Source: Hepsetus odoe (taxonomy: Eukaryota; Chordata; Actinopteri; Characiformes; Hepsetidae). Taken from it: a stretch of DNA of 64,000 nucleotides. Below, piece after piece: positions 20,633 through 32,352 of this stretch. Both the position numbers and the translations under genes were made by a program. Position 1 is the stretch's first letter. The number at the start of each line of letters is the position of its first letter. Under the pieces are notes generated by a model, which was given only the letters and a program-made list of their open reading frames with translations, did no database searches and was not told where the DNA came from. Location of the stretch: NCBI GenBank assembly GCA_017165825.1, contig CM029393.1, forward strand, positions 5,187,111 through 5,251,110, in the 5' to 3' direction.

Positions 20633-23600
20633 AAGTCAGGAATATTCTGTAGTTGTTACAGAACTGCACCGTATGTGGAGCATTCATGTGTTTAGGATAT
20701 GGGACCTGTGTTTTATTTAACTGTATATATGTTGTTTGGCATGTTTTTGTGTTTAATGTTCAAACAGTTATCAATCTTAAGCCAGGCACAGATTTGTGTT
20801 TTTAATTAAATGCTCCCCAGTGGGCCTCATCACTATAATCTTTAGGAAAGGCGCAGAGAAGATGAGTCTCTATTGAGATCTTAAACAAACAGACCCTCAG
20901 CATTGCTTATCCAAATGTGTGTGTGTGTGTGCGTGTGCCTGTGTGCGTGTGTGTATACACATGTGTGGGGCTTTATTAGGCAGAAGAATGTAACAACACT
21001 CAGGTTAAATCCTTTAGATCACTTATCTGCCCACCCAGGCTTACTCGCTCCCTCTCTCTGTCTCTCTTTCTCTTATCTTCCGCTGAAATGAGGTAAAAGC
21101 TGGCGGTGGCAGCAGGTTGTATTAAGCTAAGTGTGAGATGGAGCGGTATCAGCAGTATTGCTGGACAGCGCTGCCATTTAATTCCCATCATAAAATCTCA
21201 TGTTCTCAAGCTTGTTTTGAACAAGCACTTTTTCCACAAACATTCATTGTCATTGTCAATAACCCCACTTATTTATTTTAACATCCCATGTTTCTGTTGT
21301 TGCGCACCATGCTTATCTATTGATTGAAAAAGCCATTTTGATCTCCATACGGTTACACTTCAAAGAGGGCCTTGTTATGTAGCCTTATACATACTCCCAA
21401 CCAAGTAACTAGCATGGAGATGTTGTGAGGATATGAATAGTTTTCTACATATCGTACCTAAGTTGTGTCTTTGGATCAGGATTTAATGTGGCTTCGTTCA
21501 CGGTTACATGCTTAATGACGGGTGGAATCCTGCCAGTGCTTCTTGGTGCTGCTGAAAGCTGGTGCAGTCTTAGATATGGTAATGATGCACATTCAGAAAT
21601 CCCCACAAAGCTTCTCCCAGCAGTTCCACACCCCTGTCGTGACTGTGAAAGAGCCATTTAAAATCATATTTTACAAGCTGTCCTTTTCCTGCCGCCAGCT
21701 TGTCACTTTGACGACTGCAAAAAAGAGGGGAAAAGACAGCCAAAGGGCCAAGGTCTTTCTCTCTCTCACACACACAAAAACTGGAATTTGATGTTTCGTG
21801 TTAAGGAATGGGCAATACTACAGATTTTTCTTTTGATTTAATGTTCAATACAGTATTTTGGAGGCAGTATTTTGGAATTCTGACTGATAATGAAATCAGT
21901 AAAAGTAAAAAGAAAAAAAAACTAGACTTAGTTTCTGTAAACTGCTGCTTTAAAGAAGAATCGCATGTGCGGTTGACTTATGGAAATGATTCTGAATGTA
22001 TATTTGCAGTTATTTTGAGTCATTTTTATTGGCCTGGTCATCTGTTTGCTGAGGGTTTAAAAAAATGATCGATGATATTGGGACATTTTTACAATAATCA
22101 ACCAACAGAACTGCTCATCTTTAACTGGTTATCAAGATGTAACTGGTGTTTCAGCAAATTACAAGTGTTAAGCTATCATAATGGCCTAAAACTACCGGTG
22201 TTGGGACCATGTTTCTATGTTTCTCTCCGATGCATATATTTGCTTTTATTTTTACCACTTTGTTTCACATATTTAGTGTCATTACAAGCAAATCTATTAA
22301 GAGGATACTTGAGATAGCATTTGATTTAGATGTTTTTACGCAATGATCAGTTTTCAACAACTAAGTATTGATTCCTCCATATTTATTGACTATTCCTACC
22401 ATGCAAGGACCCCATATTTGTGGAAAGTATTTTTGATACCTGAGGTCAGAATGTGGCTTTTTAATTCATTGAGCAATGAGGAAGAGGTCCAAATGTTTCA
22501 GCAGCAAAGGAGTGGGATAATCAATTCATAACAGGAATATATCTGGGATGTGAATGTTAATCAGTGACACACTGTAGAAATAGTTTGTTGTTTTGCCATA
22601 AAATGAAGTGAAATGAAAGCTGAGATGAGCTCAATTGAAATATTAAAACCATTTGAAATTGACCTCAGCTCTTCTCTAAGTTTTAACAATGACAAGGTAG
22701 TGAAAGTTCTTTGGCCCCAGCTGATAAAAAATAGGCTGAGCCACCTATTTGTAGCTTTGCAAGGCTTTCCAACATCACAAATCTCCCGAGGCCTTTTGAG
22801 AGGTTTTGATCCTCTGAAGCGCCCTCATGCTTCGTCCTCGTCGTGTCGATGATGAGGAAGGAAAAGAATGTGGAGGCTTAACACTCACGGACAGTCGCAC
22901 GCACGCAATCATTACGCTTATGGAAGCAACATGGAACGATGTTCCACCGAATCAGACGTGTCTAGTACATCCCTGGACCACTCCCACTGCATGTGGAACT
23001 GCGGGGGCAGCTCTGGCAAGCACTGGCAAGTGATTATAACCCAAATTCTTTTGTTTTACGGCTCTCCGCTGCTTTGACACAATATTTTCCCAACTCCAAG
23101 ACCTTTAATCCATCAAGCATGTGTTGCCTCGGACAAACTGAGCAAACAAGGAAGTGTCAAAGAGTTCACAAAAAGAGGCTTTAAAGTTTGGATATTGCTG
23201 AACTATTATTGATCTTATCACCTTTTAATGTAGTGTGTTCTTATGGACCTTTCTTCTAACTTCTTTGTAAGTAGGACCAGCATCAGGGGGTCTCTTAATA
23301 GAGCAATGCCCCACCATCCAAACATCATGTACCATCAAACCCTCTACTTTGTACCTGCCTCTATAGTGGCAACTGGCAAAAACAAAGTTAAACTATATTG
23401 GATTTTGAATTAACAGAGGAATTTGTCAATCCGCTGGCCTGAAGTATTGGTTTTTGGAATTAGAATTTTTGAGTAAGTTAGTTAGTAATTAGGATTTGTT
23501 TTGCCATAATTGCATAAACATAATAAAAGTTGAATAATTTTATCAAATGATGAGTCAAGACTCCACATGCAACTTCAGTGCTGAAGTTCAGATCTTGTTG

Positions 23601-25600
23601 GACACTAAGCTTACTTTCTGTTCCTCATTTATGGGATTGAAACATGTAAAGTCACTGTTGTTCTTTTTACTTTTGTGTTGTCATTGCTTATTAATGAATT
23701 TTTAGATCTGAACTACATCGCTAATAACCATATATAAACTATTAACAAGCCCTAAGGGTGTTCTAACTGATCCTCAGTGTTACTGGAATGGCTGACTTGA
23801 TCTCCCTGGGGATTTGATGGTCTGTGGAGGTTGTGGTCAACTTAATGCTGGTGTATGAGATTTGCAAAAAGGTCACACATTAGCAATGGTTCCTTTGCCA
23901 TCTGACACTTTTCTGTCTGTCTGGAGTCAAACTTGTAAATTAGGACCAAGACCCAGGCCATTTTCTGTCAGCGACAGAGGAAATAAACGATTTACAGCTT
24001 AAGCGATATTGGCATAAAGACTTGTCTCCCAGGCTCTGAGCCATTACTCCCCCCATCGCCCCCCCGAACTCAGTGTTCCCAACCACCCCCAGCTGGGGAC
24101 ATGTATCATTATCATTTTCAAATTTCCTATAGAAAAATGGCAGCTCTCCAGAGTCTGTAACCTGGGGTGGTAACTGGATCCATGAAAAGCTTTAATTCAG
24201 GGGCTGGAATTTGTCTATAGCTAAAGCTCTGCTGTCTACAGAGGGCCACACAAAGGTGGTATTCTTGGGACTACTCAGTGTATCCTTGTTCCAATCGGTT
24301 TAAAAATAAATGTATTTGAGTCTGTACCCTTGTTGCTGTAGCAGATCCACATCCTGTAATTTCGTGCTGCTTATAGAAAGAACTTAGCATTCACTATAGA
24401 CGGTGTTGGACCTTTATGATTTTATTTGGAAGAAAGTGGTAGAACCTAACCGCCACTTCAGTCTTCTTACGGTATTTTAAAGAGTGGTTTAAAAGAGCTT
24501 CAGGAATCCACAATGGAATCATGTTAGCTCATTTAAGAATCAGTTACAATTAAAATTAATATTTGTAATAATTAATCTCTTATGTATAATGTTGACCACA
24601 CTTTTGTGCATTGTGTAGCAACAGATATGTTGCATCACTACTATATTGTACAAAAAAGAACATCAGATCAACATGCCACTCAAATTTTCATTGACGTGCC
24701 AGCTACTTTGGCCAATATTTTGATATTTCCTGAGCTCCAACAAGAACATTTATGTTCAATATTCTCCTTTTAAAAAAGCAAGCCAGTGACAAACCCAATA
24801 AATGCTAATGTGACAACGTGTGCCTTGGGAACATTTAATTAAACCACTAGATATTCATGTCAGGTCTTTCCGTAGATATGAGGAAATCATAAATGCTAAG
24901 CCCATGTTACTTGATATGCCTTGCACTGTAAAACCGAACCAAATATACCGTCATGGAAAGTATACAAATACCTGGGTGCTGTGAGCTGAAGAAGTTGATG
25001 TTTATATTTCTCTAATGGATGCCCAGCAGTTGCACTTCAGGCACTCAACACAAGCCCTCACAGCTCTAAAGACACGGGCAATAGCCCAGCCACCTGGCTC
25101 CACAGATGATTGTTTACAATTGCAAAACCAATCCAAGAGGTGATTCTTGCTGTTGATGATGTTGACATCTCCCAGTGAAGCGAGGTGTTGGTTAGAGAAC
25201 CACATGACTGCTCAGAGGAGATCCACCTTCATAATCAGATTTTTACAGTGGGCAAAAGATTAACCCACAGAGCATGTTCAGCAGATCAGAAATTGTTTTT
25301 TTTTCTTATGAACTTCAAAAAAAGTTCTCCAAAAGTCATCAATAACACTTACATTGAACCCTATTATATAACTATTATATAACATAAGCATGTCCTAAAC
25401 ATGTCATGCATATGCAGATGTTAAAGGTTTGGAGTCATGACAGATATCACTCCCCATTGTCTTGCTTTAATCAATCATTATTAAGTTTGCAATGACATTA
25501 AAAAGCAATAGATATATTCAGCTGTCATAATGTTCATAATCTTGTTTCTTTTATGAAAAGATTTAATAAGACAAATCAAAAAGACCACACTTACAGTTGG
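20633..25600. other. Long repeat-poor noncoding stretch
   Basis: No gene is recognised in about 5 kb. It is almost free of interspersed repeats. A direct 13-bp duplication of CAGTATTTTGGAG lies at about 21850-21876. Sub-blocks near 21480-21760, 22610-23170 and 23930-24160 have mixed, non-simple sequence like conserved noncoding DNA. Open frames of 60-90 codons overlap freely on both strands, the pattern of chance frames. Confidence 0.5.
20913..20956. repeat. Imperfect (GT)n microsatellite
   Basis: GT units interrupted by GCGT and CCTGT. Confidence 0.85.
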
Positions 25601-28600
25601 TTTTTAACAGAGTCTTAGTATTCAGTCGTTTCATAAATGTTCTTTCAAAATTTCAGATGCATAAATATATGAAAAGAAAGATAGGGCCCTTGAAACATAA
25701 ATGGAAAAGTAACACTGTACATCTCTTAATTGTGCTATTTTTCAGTAACCTGCAGCCAAAACTACTGAATATGCATTTAGTGCTTGGCCTCATTAATTTC
25801 CAGCATTCCAGGGCCTCTCTTTTGCACCAGTCAGACAGGATCTTTAAAGACTCTAATGTCCTGCATGATTTAGTCAGATTTTATTATCTTCCTTAATTCA
25901 TTCCCGTTTCCCCCGCCCTCTCTTTGATGTTCCACTTCCTTGCGTTATTCTAATGGGCTCTGGTTTATTTTGTAGAGTGAAAATTGCCCCTGTGAGGATC
26001 AGGTTGTTTACGCCCTGAGGATTTTCGCAGGATTGGATTTCAATGGGAGTTTATCCCCACTCCATTTAGAGGAAGAGAGTGCTCAGAGGACCAGGAACCT
26101 CAGGGTCAATCCCATAAGCCACCATGGAGTTGCAAACACTCGTTAAACTGAAGGTACAGCATGCTGTTATATGCTGATACTGTTGCTTTTTTGGAACACC
26201 CTTGAACCTTTGTGTGGAAACTGTGTTGTGACAAAACTTTGCCTTACCAAAATTATCATTTTTCAGGTGAGAAAAATGCAGCTTAAATGTAATTAACAAG
26301 ACTTCATATTAGGTTATTTTAGATCATTTCTTTGGACCCATTAATCATGAAATGTTACACAGTGGAGCTGGCAGGTCAGTTACTGTAGAAAAATAAAACA
26401 TAAAAAAGTGTGAGCTTTCATATACATGTGAAAATTGATACCAAATTTAGGAAATATAAGCAGCATTCATAAGACCACATAACATCTACATAGACCTTGT
26501 TTAAAGGTTAACACAAACAAAAACATGTTTATCCCTGCAGAACATTGCCCAGAGCTTACTACCTCTGCTGGCTTGTGTTTGTAAAAGATTTGTTAGACAG
26601 AGCACCTCCTTCTATTACTCCATGTTCCAGTGCGGATGTGTACGTGCCCATTGGTCAGTGGGCTTGGCATTGGCAATCAGCCCCCATATAGGCTGAAATG
26701 GGTCTTGAAGTTGGGAAGGCGTGCAATGATGTTTAATACATTAAAAATTAAGTAAAGAGTCTGTTCTGGAAAGGTAGGAGGATACAGATATACAGATATT
26801 TGTAAAAGTGTAGGGAGTTTAAAGTCTCCACCATACTTAAATACAATAACAGAGTACTTGTGCTTTGCTGCCTCCCATCTCTGCATTAGCTTATCTTTAC
26901 TTGAGAAAGATATCTATCCAAGGGTCCAAACCAAAGGGTCCAGTCACTTTACAATTGGCCATCGGGGCATATTTAAAAGCTCATCTGCTGTCGTGGACTT
27001 TTCCCATCCCCTGCTGTTTTCTCTCTCTCCCTCTCTCTCTTTATGAGCGACTGGAAGTTATTAGGAAAATGAGGCCATTGTGAGGACTAGACGAGTCTTT
27101 TGTTAAGCGATGACAGCGATTTCAGCCTCATTCGTCAAGCTGTTGCTCTTTCCTCTCGCCATCAAATTAAATACAAATGTTTCGCCGCAAAGAGACGGAC
27201 GCATTGTAAAGACGGGAACCCCAGGTGTTGCTTTTGGAGATTCACATTCATAGGTTGATATATTTTGCAACAGCACAAACTCTAATCCAACACACGGACA
27301 TGTGTATGTCCATAAGACTCACTGATCTGAGGTGGTCTTTTATTTAAAACCAGCAAACAGTGTAAAGTAGCTAAATAAAATGATTTCCATTGTGTAAACA
27401 TGGTCATCGGACCTGCATCAGATGTGAGTGATCAAGCAGGACAGGTGGAGTGGTAGGAGGCTGACACTGCCAGCAGTAAGAATTGCACTTTGCTGTAAAA
27501 GCATGTTGCAAACTGAGAGTAATGAATGAAAGACAGCCGGAATAAACGATTGCTGATTAGTAAAATAATCTCATATGGAGTTGTTCATGCGGTTATCATC
27601 ACTGTAGCTCAACCTTTTATATTTCATATGAGCTGAAGAACACAAATCCAATTATACACTGAAGAAAACACTAGTTATGTGGAATTTCTTCTTTTTGCCA
27701 AAAGAAAAAAAATCTTTTCTCAATAGTCCTTGCAGCAAGTAAGCAATGACTAGTATCACAATACAGTCAAAAAACACTCAGTTCACATTGACTGGAGACA
27801 CTAATGGCTTCTGTCGGACTAACACTAATGGTATCCAGGTAGCAAAAACCATGAAGCTTAAAGCTGATCAATAAATCCATTTGCTCAGTTATCTATGCGA
27901 AGAGCTTGTGAAAGGAAATGTATTGTTTGTATTTTTCAACTGCCCATTTAAAAACTGATAGAACCAAGAACACAACAGACACTTGAGTGAGTCACTCAGA
28001 CTTGAGTTCTGCTTAAGCCGCACATAAACTTACTCAAGATTCCACTTGATCCTCGTCCTCAGTTGACGTCAGACTTGATTCAGACCTTAAATAAGAGACT
28101 TCTTGGGCCAGGATGATTAAAAACACTTTTAACCACATAAGACATTTTAATCTCACGTTTTACTTCAGGCATGTTTAGCATGAGAAGGTCTTCATGATTC
28201 ATTTCAGTCCATACTTTGTTTTGTATTCTAAAAGACTGGACTGAACTGAACCATCTAGTATGGTTCCAGCCACACAACTTTGTGTTATATCCTTGTTTTC
28301 AAAATTTTGGATTAGAGTGGGAAAATGTATTTGATATACGTTGATATAGAAGTTTTAGAAGGATCATGAAAAAACCTTCTCAACTTTCAAGAGAAGTGCA
28401 TTTAAATAGATGCACGTAGCCTCTGCTGAGCTAACATTATTACCCTTATCTAATCAACATTAAAACATTTTTGTGGTAGTTTTAGCAGACTTCATCTCAG
28501 CTGCAAAATAGCTGAAGAAACCAAACTTGTCAGATCTCTCTGTGTCCACTGGTAACTAAATCTTCTGAAGAATATTCACTGAATTTGCTTAGATAAATTG

Positions 28601-28666
28601 ATGGTTTGCATTAACCCAATGTTAATTATTTTGGTGAGAACAACTCATGAAAATACAGAAATGGCA
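25601..28666. other. Repeat-poor noncoding DNA with conserved-element-like blocks
   Basis: No gene seen. About 25730-26060 (ATATGCATTTAG, CTCATTAATTTCCAG) and about 27050-27240 (CATCAAATTAAATAC and clustered CpGs) look like conserved noncoding elements by texture. A CRE-type TGACGTCA lies near 28064-28071. All are inference from motifs only. Confidence 0.45.
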
Positions 28667-28925
28667 TGGGCAGCGGTGGCCCAGGGGTTAGGGAGTTGGC
28701 CACAGGCTCGGAAGATGGTGGGTTCAAACCCCTTACCTGTAGGTTGCCCTGAGTTACCCTTGAGCAAGGTACTGTCCCCGTCACTGCTCACCGGGCGCTT
28801 TCAATAGCTGCCCACTGCTGCATGGTGTTTGAGTTTGCATGGGTTAAATGCAGAGGTCCAATTTCGTTGTGGTTCATTGTCTGCTGTGCTTTGACCTCGC
28901 AATGACAAGGGTTGTCACTTTCATA
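28667..28925 (+). mobile_element. tRNA-derived SINE, family A, full length
   Basis: This is one of the best complete copies. It has GGGCAGCGGTGGCCCAGGGG, GTTAGGGAGTTGGCC, box B GGGTTCAAACCCC, TAGGTTGCCCTGAG and GAGCAAGGTACTG. CACTGCTCACCGGGCGC, TCAATAGCTGCCCACTGCTG, CAGAGGTCCAATTTCGTTG and GACAAGGGTTGTCACTTTC complete it. It serves as a reference for the family in this window. Confidence 0.93.
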
Positions 28926-29256
28926 AGTAAAAATAAGTTCAGAATACACCATTTTAAAACTCTGTTAAAAACAATGACAACACCAAATATCAGCTCTACT
29001 TGAGAAAGATTTTATTTTTCATTTCCATCAACAATAATGAGAAGTTTTTGAGGTTTTTTTTTTAACTCACAGAGAAAAACAAAATGTAAAATAACTTCAC
29101 GGACAATAAGTCATTTCATTTCAGTATTGCTCCAAAAACATGAAGGAAAATATGTTGCTGAACTCTCACTAAAGCATCAAAAAATTAGATTTTATGTAAG
29201 AGAAAAATCAAGCTCACCTGTTGGCATTCTTCATTAATCACACAAATCCAAACCTT
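28926..29256. other. Unique AT-rich noncoding DNA
   Basis: Nothing recognised. Confidence 0.55.
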
Positions 29257-29291
29257 GTATAATTAACTCTGTGATCCAGAGTTAATTATAC
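29257..29291. repeat. Perfect 14-bp inverted repeat with 7-bp loop
   Basis: GTATAATTAACTCT (29257-29270) and AGAGTTAATTATAC (29278-29291) are exact reverse complements around GTGATCC. It directly abuts a Tc1 transposase fragment, so it could be a transposon terminus footprint or an independent hairpin. Confidence 0.85.
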
Positions 29292-29432
29292 AGGGTCAGT
29301 ACCTGACCTCATTAATGACCATTTGGTTGAATGCAATCAAATTCTCAGAGCAATGTTCCAACATCTAGTGTAGAACCTCTCCAGAACAGAAGACTCCGTT
29401 ATGGCAGCAACACTTCCTAATGAATCCCTCGA
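29292..29432 (+). pseudogene. Tc1/mariner transposase C-terminal relic
   Basis: In one frame the sequence reads TDLINDHLVECNQ, then AMFQHLV, a stop, NLSRTEDSVMAAT. This matches the end of fish Tc1 transposases, where the pattern is DLTNAL-AEW-QIP, AMFQ-LV-SLPRR, AVIAAKGG. Only about 45 codons survive and they contain a stop. No terminal repeats are visible apart from the palindrome on its left. Confidence 0.7.
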
Positions 29433-30968
29433 CTCCAGAAAATGAGTCTACAAACTTTAAGACGTAATACCTGTAATGGCTTTATAAATCAGACATGTAA
29501 GAAGTACAGACTTTCCAGACATAATGAATAGGCATCTCATTTCCAAGATTGAATTCTGATTCAAATTTCTTGTGCAAGCTGAGCCGTGAACATCTCTGAG
29601 GTCAGGTCACACAAGTTCTCAGGTGCACCCCTCTGTTTCCCATCTGCAATGTGATCGTGACAATGGTGACTGGAGTAGTTCAAAGAAAAAGTATGTTTCC
29701 AGCCATCAGGCTGAGAGGATGTGTGAAGTGCCATGGAATGCCTATCGCACAGATGTAGCAGAGCTTCGCACGACTTCTCCCCCCATTTCCAATCCAGACT
29801 TCATTGTCTCGGAATGTTTCCTTCACACATGGGCATAAAAACGCTTCGCTTCCCACATCACTTTCAATGACTCATCTGAACTCGTATTGCTCTGAATTGG
29901 TTTCACCACCATTTAATGATTATCAGAAGGACTTCCAATGTGGAGCAGTGGACTGTTTCTTTAATTCCAAACAGATATGCAAGAGTCAAAAAGTTTGCTG
30001 AGTTTCTGTCATAATTAATCGACAAATTAGTGTAGATCCTCGCTGGTCTTCCAGTAAACAGTGCTGTTCTTCTCTAAACAAGCCTTTATCCAAAGCTTAT
30101 GGGCTGTTTTGTATCAAAATACACAATTTCCATTCAGTATTGGAGACATCCCGTTCATATTTTCAAGCCATGTTGGTGATTTACCTTCACTGGTATTATC
30201 AGTCACTGATTTGATAATATCTGCATATCCTCTTCAACAGAATAGAAATTTTCTCCATGAGAACCATAAAAGCTACCAGGCAGGCTTTCATGTTGTGCTC
30301 AGAAGGGACTACTCATCATATGTCTTTGTGGGTTCTCTGAAACACATTTGGCTGAATGAATTGTGTCTAGCACAGGATATTAGGGCAATGATTACCCCAT
30401 GGGTTAAAGTTACTGCAGGGCAGCTCTGTCTTCTGTGCTATTTTTTGATCCGATTAAAACCAGATGCCCTCTGAGCGTAGCTAGATACCATCCTAGCCTT
30501 CAGCATGGAGACTGTAGCAGCCTATGACAGAGTAATCTATCTCAAGGTTCACATGACTGATAGATAAGGACCACCATGAAGGCAGAGCACTGCGGCGCCC
30601 TACACGTCCGTTTATCAGCGGACTACACCTGTCGGGTTTTGAACACCATTCATCAAAGCAACACAAGAGCAGAGAAAATCCAATGAGTACCAGATTGTGG
30701 GTTATATATGCTGGAACAGTGTACATTTTATGGCTTCACAACAACTTGCTGCTTTGTTCAGTTTCAACGGATTAAACAGATGTTAATATGTATATTTCAT
30801 TTCACTTTTAATTCACTTTCACTTCATATGATGTCCATTATGTCTAAACCTAAATGTTTCTTTGAGATTGATATTTTTTCAAAATTTCCAAATCTGCCTA
30901 TGGCTCATATTATCCTGCAAAATCATTATCACAAAAACTGGATCACAGGTAAAGCTCTAGTGCATGGT
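29433..30968. other. Noncoding DNA with conserved-element-like block
   Basis: No gene is recognised. About 29590-29870 is repeat-free mixed sequence. A 137-codon plus frame (30061-30474) and a 147-codon plus frame (30708-31151) match no family I know. The second runs through the hairpin at 30969. I regard both as chance frames at low confidence. Confidence 0.45.
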
Positions 30969-31012
30969 ATAGTAAATATAGTACATGGTGGTCCATGTAC
31001 TAGATATACTAT
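30969..31012 (+). ncRNA. Compact hairpin, structure only
   Basis: Arms of 20 bases (30969-30988 and 30993-31012) pair at 18 of 20 positions around a 4-base loop, TGGT. The eight loop-proximal pairs (GTACATGG/CCATGTAC) are perfect. The stem is shorter than a usual pre-miRNA and expression is unknown, so it is listed as a candidate structure only. Confidence 0.3.
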
Positions 31013-31715
<703 letters not shown>

Positions 31716-32270
31716 CCACATATTAAATGAATGTTGAGGTGTTCCAGAAGTGGAGAGACAGACCCCAGCAATATACAGCCTTAAAGAGGCAGTGGGCATT
31801 AAGCCATGGGGTTTTATTACTGCCGCGTTAAAGAGACTGACTCCAGACAGTGCATTCCACTTAGGATGAGCTTTTAAGGAGAGGGAGAGAATGTAATGTG
31901 ATGGCCTGCCTTGAGCTGATCACTTACAGGGGTCAAATGGAGCAGGATGTGTCGATTTTTACAGAGGGTACTAGAGAGCTGTAGCCTGAATGAGTTCCTG
32001 CATCAACCCTTTTAACATACATGTCTGTCACCTTATCAGCCCTCATCACTTCCAGAGAGGTTAATGCATCTGTGCCAACCAATTCTACTGGTTAGCTTCA
32101 TGTAGAGCTTAACGGCAGGCATTATTTACTTTCATCAAGCTACCATTCAACTCCTATTTAGCTAATATTAGTAGATTTGGTTTCACTGCTTTCGCTGGCA
32201 GCATGGGGCCATTAGAACTGACAATGGGTGGTTCTGAGAAAATTTCAATGAAAGAATAAAATAATATCCC
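31716..32270. other. Unique noncoding DNA
   Basis: Nothing recognised. Confidence 0.55.
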
Positions 32271-32352
32271 AAGATGCTCCAGGAAGACTGTCCCTGTAAT
32301 TAGGAACTGGAAGTCGCTATTGATAAGAACATCTGCTAAATGGCATAAAATG
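32271..32352 (+). mobile_element. SINE family C, 3' fragment
   Basis: TGCTCCAGGAAGACTGTCCC, TGTAATTAGGAA, AAGTCGCTATTGATAAGAAC and ATCTGCTAAATGGC reproduce, in inverse orientation, the tail of the element at 19940-20140. The head is missing. Confidence 0.75.
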
